Counted from the first letter of the stretch, positions 1 to 7,257 are shown. The stretch: DNA of 12,805 nt from Zetaproteobacteria bacterium (GCA_002747015.1 NVXI01000012.1:34190-46994), one strand, 5' to 3'. Notes: generated by a model not told the origin, from the letters alone. Made by a program: numbers and translations.

Positions 1-768
1 CCAGCCCCTGGTATGCTTGCGCCTTATGCCTTACCGCCAGCACATATTATAGATTTTGAGACGGAGCGCGGGCGATTGGCGGCGCGTATATTCTTCGAGG
101 AGTGGTTGGATTGTAATTTTGAGCTTCATGACCTTATTCTGACGGTCTTTCACCATATTATTATTGGTTGGGAGGATATGGGGGTTCCGCGTGAGGAAAC
201 TTTGCGTTTACTTATTGAATGCGTGAAAAAATGCATGGCGTTTGAAATCGCGGCACAGGAACTATGTGATTTATCGATTGAATATCAAGTCGGACGTAAG
301 GACTGGTCTGTCGCTGATTGTATTGCGGCGCTTAGTGGCGTTGCAGGGCGGCGTTTGGCTATATCTTTAAGTTCTTCTGAAGTCTGTGATTATTTCAGAG
401 GGGCTGATCTTCCTGATAATTTGGATCGTATTGTGTATAATATGACGCAAGAGGCGGTGCGTTTAGGTGTGCCAGCAGGAAGTGACTGGCGTTTTGGCTT
501 GGCGGCGAATGATACGCCTATTAATGCCCCTGTTGAACTAATCAGGGAATTGGAGCCTCGTTGTTTGCGTTTCTTTCGCGTTATAGGTTTAGGTGGGTCA
601 TATGATCAGGCTGTTTCCTGTGCGAAGGCTGCAGGGCGTATGATTGCTGTTGCTTCTGGTGGTGATCTTCCAGAGATAGAGCCAGCAATAGCAAAGCCGC
701 TGGCTATGTCTGCGATTACTGAGAGTTATAAATTTGTTTGCCTCGATTTTGATATGGTCTCTTTTTAA
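1..768 (+). CDS. Unrecognised protein, possibly 5'-partial
   Basis: The reading frame is open from the first base of the window to TAA at 766-768. The first ATG is at 13, but no Shine-Dalgarno sequence is visible before it, so the true start may lie outside the window. From that ATG the product is 251 residues. It looks soluble and mostly helical, with no signal peptide, membrane segment or metal-binding motif that I can recognise. The N-terminal half has several hydrophobic helices with scattered Cys (about residues 34, 69, 74, 85). The C-terminal third carries a Gly/Ala-rich stretch near residues 193-217. The gene runs codirectionally into fabA with a 105-bp gap that contains a possible promoter, so it is probably a separate transcript. 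I know of no family for it and assign no function. Confidence 0.6.
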   Translation, partial: PAPGMLAPYALPPAHIIDFETERGRLAARIFFEEWLDCNFELHDLILTVFHHIIIGWEDMGVPREETLRLLIECVKKCMAFEIAAQELCDLSIEYQVGRKDWSVADCIAALSGVAGRRLAISLSSSEVCDYFRGADLPDNLDRIVYNMTQEAVRLGVPAGSDWRFGLAANDTPINAPVELIRELEPRCLRFFRVIGLGGSYDQAVSCAKAAGRMIAVASGGDLPEIEPAIAKPLAMSAITESYKFVCLDFDMVSF

Positions 769-814
769 TTTTTAAATCGATGGTCATTTTAAAAGGAAAA
801 TCCGATATCAACTC

Positions 815-843
815 TTGCCCCTCTTGTCAGAACCTCGTATAAA
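815..843 (+). promoter_or_regulatory. Possible sigma70-type promoter for the fab cluster
   Basis: TTGCCC at 815-820 and TATAAA at 838-843 are separated by 17 bp and match the sigma70 consensus at 4/6 and 5/6 positions. They lie 31 bp upstream of the fabA ATG, in the only sizeable gap before the cluster. This is a match by eye in AT-rich DNA. No operator palindrome is evident nearby. Confidence 0.35.
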
Positions 844-873
844 TCTCTATGAAATAAAAAGTAGCGAGATATC

Positions 874-1395
874 ATGACTTTTGTACCAAAATCCAGTTAT
901 TCTTATGAAGATATAATTACCTGCGGGAATGGTGAATTATTTGGCCCGGGCAATGCCCAACTTCCTTTGCCTCCTATGCTTATGTTTGATCGTATTACGA
1001 ATGTATCGACAGAGGGCGGTGCATATGGCAAGGGCGTTATTGAGGCAGAGTTCGATATTAATCCTGATCTATGGTTTTTTGATTGTCACTTTAAAGGTGA
1101 CCCCGTTATGCCTGGTTGTTTGGGGTTGGATGCTGTTTGGCAATTATTGGGGTTCTATCTTGGTTGGACAGGGGCGTCTGGCTCTGGCCGTGCCCTTGGC
1201 TTGGGAGAGCTGAAGTTATCTGCCCAAATCGTTCCAACGTCAAAACTTGTGAAATATGTTGTTGATATTAAACGTGTTCGTACTGGTGCGCTTGTTCTTG
1301 GCATTGGTGATGGTACAGTTTATGTTGATGGTGAGGTTGCCTGTAAAGTTATGGGCATGAAGGTTGGATTATTTGATAATTCAGCGACTGAATGA
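874..1395 (+). CDS. fabA: 3-hydroxydecanoyl-ACP dehydratase/isomerase FabA
   Basis: The 173-residue product is almost the same length as E. coli FabA (172). It carries the hot-dog fold active site: His72 in a [11 protein letters not shown] block and Asp86 in [11 protein letters not shown], equivalent to E. coli His70 and Asp84. FabA is a cytoplasmic dimer that dehydrates 3-hydroxydecanoyl-ACP and isomerises the trans-2 product to cis-3-decenoyl-ACP, which commits carbon to unsaturated fatty acids. The ATG at 874 follows a weak GCGAG ribosome-binding site. It is the first gene of the fab cluster, and a small membrane-protein gene follows 4 bp after its TGA. An fabA paired with fabB is the classical anaerobic unsaturated fatty acid pathway. 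Confidence 0.97.
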   Translation: MTFVPKSSYSYEDIITCGNGELFGPGNAQLPLPPMLMFDRITNVSTEGGAYGKGVIEAEFDINPDLWFFDCHFKGDPVMPGCLGLDAVWQLLGFYLGWTGASGSGRALGLGELKLSAQIVPTSKLVKYVVDIKRVRTGALVLGIGDGTVYVDGEVACKVMGMKVGLFDNSATE

Positions 1396-1399
1396 TGTT

Positions 1400-1813
1400 A
1401 TGGTTAATGAGGAAAATAAAAGTACTTTAAGTTCTCTATCTTCTATACTTGATTCCATTTTTGTTATTTTAAGAATATATATAGGCAGCGTATTAATTAG
1501 TATTATTATCGTATTGTTGTTAGTTGTAGCAGATACACATATATTCTATATACAGGGTTATTGGGGGAGTGATGGTGGAGCAGAATTGTTGTTGGGAGTT
1601 ATATTTGGTGCTTATTCCTTATTTGGGGTTCCCACAGGGCTCTTTATTTTGTTTACACCAAGTATAAGCGCGCTATTCTTTGTCATTACTAGTACTCCTT
1701 ATTTAGCATTATTAGCGGGTTATATTTTGAAAAAGTATAAATTTTCTTTTTTGTTTTTGTCATATGCTCTATCTATATTAAGTTTTATTGGGTTTGAAGC
1801 TATGGGTGTTTAA
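1400..1813 (+). CDS. Small polytopic membrane protein inserted between fabA and fabB
   Basis: The frame begins at ATG 1400, 4 bp after the fabA stop, and encodes 137 residues. A longer TTG start at 1364 would overlap fabA by 32 bp and has poor spacing to any ribosome-binding site, so I prefer the ATG. After a polar N-terminus of about 25 residues there are four hydrophobic stretches. They lie at about residues 23-44, 61-86, 88-108 and 113-137. A short Lys-rich loop (KKYK) precedes the last. The gene is visibly more AT-rich than fabA and fabB, with many TTA, ATA and ATT codons, which suggests a different origin. It ends 18 bp before fabB and is probably cotranscribed. I recognise no family. 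A role near the membrane in lipid metabolism would be guesswork from position. Confidence 0.7.
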   Translation: MVNEENKSTLSSLSSILDSIFVILRIYIGSVLISIIIVLLLVVADTHIFYIQGYWGSDGGAELLLGVIFGAYSLFGVPTGLFILFTPSISALFFVITSTPYLALLAGYILKKYKFSFLFLSYALSILSFIGFEAMGV

Positions 1814-1831
1814 TGTATCTGAGGAAAAATA

Positions 1832-3067
1832 ATGATGAATAATAGACGTGTTGTTATTACCGGAATTGGTATTGTTTCATGTATTGGAAATAATAAGGAA
1901 GAGGTTCTAGTATCTCTTAAGGCAGGAAAATCTGGAATTACTGCCGCAGAGGGTTATGCAGAGCTTGGCTTTAGATCTCAAGTGCATGGAAAGCCTGATA
2001 TTGATTTGAAGGCGTCTATTGATAAGCGTCTTTGGAGATTTATGGGGGATTCTGCGGGTTATGTTCATCTTTCTATGGAGCAGGCAATTGCTGATGCTGG
2101 TTTAGAGGACGCTGATGTTAGTAATGAGCGTACAGGTATCATTGTTGGCTCTGGCGGGCCGTCAACACGCGCTCAAGTTCTTGCTGCTGATCTTACGCGT
2201 GAAAAAGGCGCAAAGCGCGTGGGGCCGTTTGCGGTTCCAAAGGCGATGTGTTCAACGACCTCCGCAACGGCATCTACGAATTTCAAAATAAAAGGCGTTA
2301 ACTACACAATTTCTTCCGCCTGTTCTACCTCTGCGCATTGTATTGGTAACGCGACGGAGTTAATTCAGTGGGGCAAACAAGATGTAATGTTCGCTGGTGG
2401 TGGTGAAGAGTTGGATTGGACTTTATCAGTTTTGTTCGATGCTATGGGTGCGATGAGTTCTAATTATAATGATACGCCAGAGCGCGCAGCCCGTGCTTAC
2501 GATGCGAACCGTGATGGTTTTGTGATTAGTGGTGGTGGTGGAATTGTGGTTTTGGAAGAGCTTGAGCATGCAAAAGCCAGAGGGGCGACAATATATGCAG
2601 AAGTCACTGGTTATGGTGCGACATCTGATGGACATGATATGGTTGCGCCAAGTGGCGAAGGCGGTAAGCGCGCGATGCTTAAGGCTTTAGAGACGGTAAC
2701 AACGCCTGTGACCTATATTAATACGCATGGTACATCGACACCTGTTGGTGATATTGGGGAGCTTGATGCGATCCGTGAAGTGTTTGGAGCGTTGGATCAA
2801 GATATGCCGCATATCAGTGCTACTAAATCTATGACAGGGCATTCTCTGGGGGCAACAGGTGTTCAGGAAACGATCTATAGCCTTCTAATGATGCAAAATG
2901 ACTTTGTTGCACCAAGTATCAATATTGAAACATTGGATGAGGGTGCAAAAGGCCTGCCGATTGCACGTGAGCGCGTTGATAATGTGACGCATGAAACCAT
3001 CATATCTAACAGTTTTGGTTTTGGTGGAACGAATTGTAGCTTGGCGATCAGTCGCTATAAGGATTAG
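1832..3067 (+). CDS. fabB: 3-oxoacyl-ACP synthase I (KAS I) FabB
   Basis: The 411-residue product is a thiolase-fold condensing enzyme of FabB type. The catalytic triad is visible: Cys164 in [10 protein letters not shown], His299 in INTHGTSTP, and His337 in [13 protein letters not shown]. These match E. coli FabB Cys163, His298 and His333. The Gly-rich C-terminal block [10 protein letters not shown] is also present. FabB elongates cis-3-decenoyl-ACP made by FabA and is required for long-chain unsaturated acids. GAGGAAA at 1821-1827 is a strong ribosome-binding site for the ATG at 1832; a second ATG follows at 1835. The next gene starts 2 bp after the stop, which implies tight cotranscription. 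The FabB assignment rather than FabF rests on the length, the motif spacing and the pairing with fabA. Confidence 0.96.
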   Translation: MMNNRRVVITGIGIVSCIGNNKEEVLVSLKAGKSGITAAEGYAELGFRSQVHGKPDIDLKASIDKRLWRFMGDSAGYVHLSMEQAIADAGLEDADVSNERTGIIVGSGGPSTRAQVLAADLTREKGAKRVGPFAVPKAMCSTTSATASTNFKIKGVNYTISSACSTSAHCIGNATELIQWGKQDVMFAGGGEELDWTLSVLFDAMGAMSSNYNDTPERAARAYDANRDGFVISGGGGIVVLEELEHAKARGATIYAEVTGYGATSDGHDMVAPSGEGGKRAMLKALETVTTPVTYINTHGTSTPVGDIGELDAIREVFGALDQDMPHISATKSMTGHSLGATGVQETIYSLLMMQNDFVAPSINIETLDEGAKGLPIARERVDNVTHETIISNSFGFGGTNCSLAISRYKD

Positions 3068-3069
3068 GG

Positions 3070-3405
3070 ATGAGCATACCATTTGAGGATTTTCTAAATG
3101 TTGATATTCGTGTTGGAACAATTATTGATGTTAAAGATTTCCCAGAAGCGCGAAAGCCTGCATTCAAAATATATATAGATTTTGGTGATGAGATAGGGCA
3201 GAAAAAATCTTCTGTACAAATTACCAAAAACTATACGAAAGAAGAATTAATGGGTAAGCAGATTATTGCCGTTGTTAATTTTGAACCACGTCAGATAGGG
3301 CCGTTTATGTCAGAGGTTTTGACTCTTGGTATTCCTGATGAGAGTAACGAAGTTATTTTAATGCAGCCAGGTGTGAAAGTGCCAAATGGCGGACGTTTAT
3401 ATTAA
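3070..3405 (+). CDS. csaA: CsaA-type tRNA-binding-domain protein
   Basis: The 111-residue protein consists of a single tRNA-binding OB-fold domain, as does Bacillus CsaA (110 residues). It has the family blocks VDIRVGTI near the N-terminus, SSVQITKNYT in the middle, and VNFEPRQIGPFMSEVLTLG near residues 89-107, with the usual hydrophobic dimer-interface pattern. CsaA is a cytoplasmic dimer described as an export-related chaperone. The same domain in MetRS and Trbp111 binds tRNA, so the true role may be RNA binding. The ATG at 3070 sits 2 bp after fabB, with AAGGA about 6 bp upstream of it. The context places it inside the fatty acid transcript, but nothing in the protein suggests a lipid role. 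Confidence 0.9.
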   Translation: MSIPFEDFLNVDIRVGTIIDVKDFPEARKPAFKIYIDFGDEIGQKKSSVQITKNYTKEELMGKQIIAVVNFEPRQIGPFMSEVLTLGIPDESNEVILMQPGVKVPNGGRLY

Positions 3406-3431
3406 TAAAATTGTAAAAGGATAGAAATACA

Positions 3432-4250
3432 ATGACTGATCTTATGAAGGGTAAAAGAGGCCTTGTAATGGGTGTTGCGAATGACCACTCTATTGCGTGG
3501 GGCATGGCTAAGGCTTTGCATGGTGCTGGTGCGGAATTGGCATTTACCTATCAAGGAGATGCTTTTGGGAAGCGTGTTAAGCCGTTAGCTGAGAGCGTTG
3601 GGTCGGATATTGTTATTGATTGTGATGCATCAAAGGAAGATGATCTCGATAATGTCTTTAATATTCTAAAAGAAAAATGGGGTAAAATTGATTTTATCAT
3701 TCATGCGATTGCTTTTTCGAATAAGGATGAGCTTCAGGGACGTTATGTTGATACTAGCCTTGATAATTTTTTAATGACGATGCACATCTCGTGTTTCTCT
3801 TTCACCTCTGTTATGCGCCGTGCAAAAGATTTGATGGTGGATGGTGGCTCTGCTGTTACGCTTACATATTACGGCTCGCAAAAAGTTATGCCAAATTATA
3901 ATGTTATGGGGGTTGCTAAGGCGGCACTAGAAACATCAGTTAAATATTTGGCTGCTGATCTTGGCCCAAGCGCGGATGGGAAATCTGGTATTCGTGTTAA
4001 TGCGATCTCTGCAGGGCCTATGCGAACGCTTGCTGGTGCGGTTATTGGTGGTGCACGGAAAACATACAAATACAGTAAGTTGGCGGCACCGCTGCGTCGT
4101 CCTGTTGAGCTAGATGAGCTTGGTGGTACAGCGCTTTACCTATTATCTGATCTTTCGACGGCAGTAACAGGTGAAACGCATTATGTTGACTGTGGTTTTA
4201 ATGCAGTGGGTATGATTCCACATGATAAGATTGATGAAATGGCGAGTTAG
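3432..4250 (+). CDS. fabI: NADH-dependent enoyl-ACP reductase FabI
   Basis: The 272-residue product is a short-chain dehydrogenase of the FabI type. The N-terminal GVANDHSIAWG motif (residues 14-24) is the atypical FabI nucleotide-binding loop. The catalytic Tyr156 and Lys163 are in NYNVMGVAK, and Tyr146/147 are also present, as in E. coli FabI. The conserved ISAGPMRTLA block follows near residue 193. The enzyme reduces trans-2-enoyl-ACP in the last step of each elongation cycle in the cytoplasm. AAGGAT lies about 10 bp before the ATG. It is the final plus-strand gene of the cluster, and its stop is 5 bp from the convergent stop at 4256. The residue aligned with E. coli Gly93, a triclosan-contact site, is Ala94 here, which may simply be the alphaproteobacterial state. 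Confidence 0.96.
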   Translation: MTDLMKGKRGLVMGVANDHSIAWGMAKALHGAGAELAFTYQGDAFGKRVKPLAESVGSDIVIDCDASKEDDLDNVFNILKEKWGKIDFIIHAIAFSNKDELQGRYVDTSLDNFLMTMHISCFSFTSVMRRAKDLMVDGGSAVTLTYYGSQKVMPNYNVMGVAKAALETSVKYLAADLGPSADGKSGIRVNAISAGPMRTLAGAVIGGARKTYKYSKLAAPLRRPVELDELGGTALYLLSDLSTAVTGETHYVDCGFNAVGMIPHDKIDEMAS

Positions 4251-4255
4251 GATTT

Positions 4256-4519
4256 TTATGCCCATTGAGGATAGAGGTTACCCGTGTCTCTTGCTTTTAT
4301 GGCAAAGTTTTCTGCTTCGTCTTTTGAGTTAAATGTGATTTCATGTTGAATGTTATTTTGTGGATCAATTATATGGCGTTTTGAATTTACTAGCTCCGCA
4401 GTATTCTCAGGTGCATTAAATTTATCTACAAGGCCTTTCAGGCATGATAGCCTGTCGTCTTCCCCCTCGCCAATTACAAAATATAATGATGTTTTGTTTT
4501 CATCTTGTTTATTACTCAT
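4256..4519 (-). CDS. Small unrecognised cytoplasmic protein
   Basis: This 87-residue protein has a polar N-terminus and then a mixed alpha/beta pattern: a hydrophobic strand LYFVIG near residue 12, a helix after EDDRLSCLKG, and a C-terminal helix KDEAENFAIKARDTG. There is no signal peptide or membrane segment. AGGTGA sits 6 bp before the ATG (4517-4519), a good Shine-Dalgarno match that supports a real gene. It lies 32 bp downstream of the 125-residue gene and ends 5 bp from the fabI stop, so it is likely the last gene of a minus-strand transcript starting at the phosphodiesterase gene. I know no homologous family. Confidence 0.65.
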   Translation of the reverse strand: MSNKQDENKTSLYFVIGEGEDDRLSCLKGLVDKFNAPENTAELVNSKRHIIDPQNNIQHEITFNSKDEAENFAIKARDTGNLYPQWA

Positions 4520-4551
4520 ATAGTCACCTATTTGTTCTTATATTACAGTGA

Positions 4552-4929
4552 TTAATTAGTTAGGCTGCTTAAGTTATTCTGTTCCTGTAATTTATTGGCA
4601 AGAGATTGGATCTGTACGGCAACAGATTCTAAGGCAGATTCATATGTTGTATCTATATGCGATTGAGAAGTATCGAGTCCTTGTTCAGATAATGCTTGAG
4701 TTGTAATTCTCTTAAGCCATTCAGTTTGATCTTCAGTTGATATGCTAATAAAATCATGGACATTCTGCTTATCTACATCGAATACATGAACACCTTTATG
4801 AATAAATTCAGCAATAAAGTCTCGTACCTCCGCAACGGCAACCTTTTGCTTTAAATCCGATACAGTTTCTGTCGCGTCAATAACATGTGATTTTGTAAAA
4901 TCATTGGATAATTCATTATCTTGGCCCAT
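4552..4929 (-). CDS. Unrecognised helical protein of 125 residues
   Basis: The product is acidic and mostly helical, with no signal peptide or membrane segment. A segment around residues 30-52 (AVAEVRDFIAEFIHKGVHVF) looks like an amphipathic helix. The C-terminal 30 residues (ESALESVAVQIQSLANKLQE) have heptad-like hydrophobic spacing that could form a coiled coil. GGAGAAG about 6 bp before the ATG at 4929 is a strong ribosome-binding site. The gene lies 69 bp after the phosphodiesterase gene and 32 bp before the small 87-residue gene, all on the minus strand, so cotranscription is likely. I recognise no family. Confidence 0.65.
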   Translation of the reverse strand: MGQDNELSNDFTKSHVIDATETVSDLKQKVAVAEVRDFIAEFIHKGVHVFDVDKQNVHDFISISTEDQTEWLKRITTQALSEQGLDTSQSHIDTTYESALESVAVQIQSLANKLQEQNNLSSLTN

Positions 4930-4998
4930 TATGCTTCTCCATATTTTATTATTATGTATATGACTAATAACAGTAAAGGCCTGAAAGTGTCAAATTTA

Positions 4999-5745
4999 TC
5001 AATGTACGATAAAGACACCTTCTTTAAGAAGGTCTGGTGTGTCGCTAAAGAAGCCATCAACGCCCCAGCTTTGTAATCGTCGCGCTTGATCCGGATCGTT
5101 TACCGTATAGGCAAGGATATATTTTTCTAAATCCATTATATCTTCGATTTGTTCACGCTTAATGGTGTCAGCGTGAATGTTAATTGTCGAAATTTCAAGA
5201 TACTTTACTAAATCCGCCCAATTATCCGGCCACTCTTCAGGCAATAATAGGCCGCGATGCCAATCTTCGGCGATATCTGCGGCTGTCTCCAAGCTGACAT
5301 GTTGATAGGAGGATATAAGTAATCGATCATGGTCATCCCAGATACTAGATAGTAGATCCAAAGCAACTTCAGTTGTTTCTTTTTCACGGCCGGGGCAGGG
5401 CTTAATCTCCAAATTTAGGCCAAGATTACGTTCTAATAATACATCAATGACTTCTTCTAGTGTTGGTATTTGTATTCCTGCAAAGCTATCACCATACCAA
5501 CTACCACATTCCAGTTCCCTTATTTCTTCAAGGGTTTTATCCGCGACATTACCGCTGCCGTTTGTTGTGCGATCCAATGTATCGTCATGAAAGATGATAG
5601 GGATTTCATCTTTTGTAATTTTAACGTCCAGCTCGATCCAGTCAACGCCCATATCTGCGGCGGTGTGTATGCCCACTAATGTATTCTCAGGCGCATAACC
5701 AGCACATCCACGATGGCCAATAATTTTTGGAAGTTTTAAGGGCAT
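4999..5745 (-). CDS. ugpQ: Glycerophosphodiester phosphodiesterase, UgpQ-like
   Basis: The 248-residue product is a GDPD-family TIM barrel of cytoplasmic UgpQ type, since it has no signal peptide and matches UgpQ in length (about 247). Visible catalytic and metal residues, numbered from the ATG at 5745, are His11-Arg12 in IIGHRG, Glu38 and Asp40 in WIELDVK, the catalytic His53 in IIFHDDTLDRTTNG, and Glu113/Lys115 in LNLEIKP. The C-terminal VDGFFSDTP block near residue 231 is also typical. It hydrolyses glycerophosphodiesters from phospholipid turnover to glycerol-3-phosphate and an alcohol. A TTG two codons upstream (5751) is possible, but an AAAGA ribosome-binding site fits the ATG better. 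It is the first gene of a probable three-gene minus-strand transcript. Confidence 0.92.
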   Translation of the reverse strand: MPLKLPKIIGHRGCAGYAPENTLVGIHTAADMGVDWIELDVKITKDEIPIIFHDDTLDRTTNGSGNVADKTLEEIRELECGSWYGDSFAGIQIPTLEEVIDVLLERNLGLNLEIKPCPGREKETTEVALDLLSSIWDDHDRLLISSYQHVSLETAADIAEDWHRGLLLPEEWPDNWADLVKYLEISTINIHADTIKREQIEDIMDLEKYILAYTVNDPDQARRLQSWGVDGFFSDTPDLLKEGVFIVH

Positions 5746-5841
5746 ATTCAATCTTTATATTACAGCACTATCAGAGATAGGACAAATACAGATGTTTTCA
5801 TCGTTTGTCTATATAGTGGATATAATTACATGAATATTACA

Positions 5842-5855
5842 GGTCGTGTCGCAAA
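5842..5855. repeat. Possible solitary IS6-type terminal repeat
   Basis: GGTCGTGTCGCAAA differs at one of 14 positions from the IS6-type end GGTAGTGTCGCAAA at 12614-12627 in this same window. No transposase sequence is recognisable on either side, and the bases that follow do not match the inner end sequence of the other copies. It may be the end of a decayed element or a coincidence. The whole 5746-5952 stretch is AT-rich and otherwise shows nothing clear. Confidence 0.35.
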
Positions 5856-5952
5856 TATTAGGTGCCTGCTTTAATTATTTACAGAAAGCGTATTGTATAA
5901 AGTGATATTATCTCGTGTGAATAATATAAACGGTTATATAGGCTAAAAAATC

Positions 5953-6123
5953 ATGGCCAATTGGCTAAATGTAAAGAGTAGTGAGGGAGGGGGGATTACT
6001 ACATGTTCCAACTGGAAACGGACACCTCTTTACGTATGCTATCAAAATCATGTTGATTACGGTAAATACGAGCTCAAGCTGAAAGACATACTAACGACCA
6101 AGATTACAAAGATAGTCCTATAG
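5953..6123 (+). CDS. Doubtful 56-codon ORF
   Basis: ATG at 5953-5955 opens a 56-codon frame ending in TAG at 6121-6123. The peptide is basic, with a Gly-run (EGGG) near residue 11 and an aromatic, charged stretch around residues 22-40 (NWKRTPLYVCYQNHVDYGKY). I see no good ribosome-binding site and recognise no family. It lies in the gap between a possible IS end and the minus-strand membrane gene, and its stop overlaps the 12-bp palindrome ATAGCATGCTAT (6120-6131). It could be a gene fragment left by rearrangement or a chance ORF. Confidence 0.2.
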   Translation: MANWLNVKSSEGGGITTCSNWKRTPLYVCYQNHVDYGKYELKLKDILTTKITKIVL

Positions 6124-6144
6124 CATGCTATTATCCCACTTTGA

Positions 6145-6735
6145 TTAAGCTTTGTGGCTATCTTTTTCTCGTTTGAGAAATATATAAAAAATTATAATTA
6201 TTAAGCCCTGTAGTAATGCCATTAGATAAAGACCTTTAAGCAAGCCGAAGAATATCCAAATAATCATACCTATAATCATACCTATTTTCATTATTTTTGC
6301 TGACTGTTGTGCTTCACAAAGCCTAATCGTGACAAAGGCCAAACAGGGAAACAAATCTAATAACTCTTTATAAAGTAAAAAGCTCACAATCATACTGACT
6401 ACAATAGCCAGAAAATTTCTGATAATTTTATTTGCCTTCATATTAGACGCGGGCATCGCTAGTTGTGCCATGCTATTGCAGCTACCCAACAGGTAAATAA
6501 TAGATGCCAAAGATAAGCCTAATGAATAAAAGTAAGCAGAAAGATTTAATGTCGCTATTACATTTAAAATCAGAGCTACTTTATACTTTTTACTACGGCC
6601 AATAAGCGATGTTATTGTAAACCAAAGAAATAGAAAAACGTAAGTCAAGTTTAGATGTTGTCCTAAAGTATAAATATGATTGTGACAGTATAGAAAATAT
6701 TTATTACCTACAATAGGAGTTAGCAGGCAAAGCAT
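6145..6735 (-). CDS. Polytopic membrane protein, possibly YgjV-like
   Basis: This 196-residue protein has about six hydrophobic segments, at roughly residues 30-46, 52-68, 71-85, 105-122, 146-165 and 166-188, separated by short basic loops such as RSKKYK. The layout is repeated: a basic loop followed by a helix pair, in each half. That resembles YgjV-type small inner-membrane proteins (Imp-YgjV family), but I base this on pattern only and no diagnostic motif is certain. The ATG at 6735 has no clear ribosome-binding site. Its first 25 residues lie next to the IS3 remnant junction, so the N-terminus may be altered. The gene is AT-rich and has no codirectional neighbour. Confidence 0.5.
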   Translation of the reverse strand: MLCLLTPIVGNKYFLYCHNHIYTLGQHLNLTYVFLFLWFTITSLIGRSKKYKVALILNVIATLNLSAYFYSLGLSLASIIYLLGSCNSMAQLAMPASNMKANKIIRNFLAIVVSMIVSFLLYKELLDLFPCLAFVTIRLCEAQQSAKIMKIGMIIGMIIWIFFGLLKGLYLMALLQGLIIIIFYIFLKREKDSHKA

Positions 6736-6799
6736 GTTATATGCATGATAATATAGCCATATGGAAATTTATGAAAGGCCGCACTTCGTTTTAGATTCA

Positions 6800-7167
6800 A
6801 CACACCCATTTCACTCCCACGGCATTTACTAATGGTGCTTCTTATGTGGCAGATGAACTTGCTTATTTTCTTGAAAGTATAAGGAGATAATCCATGTTCA
6901 CGGCGCTCCATACCATCCGCAAACACAAGGAAAGATCGAGCACTGGTATCAAACCATGAAAAACCACGTGCTCATGAAAAACTATTATTTGCAATCCATT
7001 TAGAACATGAAATCGGCCAGTTCATCGAACATTATAATCATGAAAGTACCAATAACCTCATGGCTTCTGATATGTACTTTGGCAGGTGTAAATCAATTCT
7101 AGAAAAAAGGATGAAACTTAAAACATTCAAACAAGGACGCTTGCAGTATCTTAAATTAGCTGCTTAA
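6800..7167 (+). pseudogene. IS3-family transposase, 3' remnant with frameshifts
   Basis: Reading across frames gives a good IS3-family integrase-core C-terminus. NGASYVADELAYFLESIR (frame from 6828) is followed in another frame by HVHGAPYHPQTQGKIEHWYQ. A third piece gives QFIEHYNHESTNNLMASDMY and then YFGRCKSILEKRMKLK, ending in LQYLKLAA and TAA at 7165-7167. These correspond to the DNG, GAPYHPQTQGKIER and YFGR blocks of the catalytic domain of the OrfB transposase. At least two frameshifts and an in-frame TAG are present, and the N-terminal half is missing, so it cannot be active. Weak similarity (LPRHLL) extends upstream to about 6800. Nothing identifiable is seen between 6736 and 6800. Confidence 0.85.
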
Positions 7168-7210
7168 TATCAAACTTAGTCAGAAGCTAAAACCTTTTGA
7201 TCATACACGA

Positions 7211-7242
7211 CCTATGGGTCTCAAATTATTTGATGACGGACA
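7211..7242 (+). repeat. Possible right end of the IS3 remnant
   Basis: The stretch ending GATGACGGACA at 7242 lies 75 bp after the transposase stop and resembles the TGTCC... inverted ends of IS3-type elements when read on the minus strand. No matching left end was found in the window, so the boundary is tentative. The ribosome-binding site of the U32 gene (AAGG at 7249-7252) begins a few bases beyond it. Confidence 0.35.
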
Positions 7243-7257
7243 GATTGTAAGGTTATT

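Noticed and set aside
929..1213. 94-codon plus-strand frame inside fabA
   Set aside because: It lies wholly within fabA in another frame, and the fabA frame carries the catalytic motifs.
1364..1399. TTG start for the membrane gene, overlapping fabA
   Set aside because: The candidate ribosome-binding site directly abuts the TTG, while the ATG at 1400 fits the gap after fabA better.
2426..2635. Minus-strand frame inside fabB
   Set aside because: It is an antisense shadow of the conserved fabB coding sequence, with no ribosome-binding site or family features.
5754..5782. Promoter for the phosphodiesterase gene (TTGTCC / TAATAT on the minus strand)
   Set aside because: The -10 would place transcription start only a few bases before the ATG, leaving no room for a ribosome-binding site.
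6120..6131. ATAGCATGCTAT palindrome as a terminator
   Set aside because: It is a perfect 12-bp palindrome but AT-rich, with no loop and no following T-run, so it does not support a terminator.
6720..6926. Minus-strand 68-codon frame over the IS3 remnant
   Set aside because: The opposite strand gives recognisable IS3 transposase peptides, so this frame is antisense to a pseudogene.
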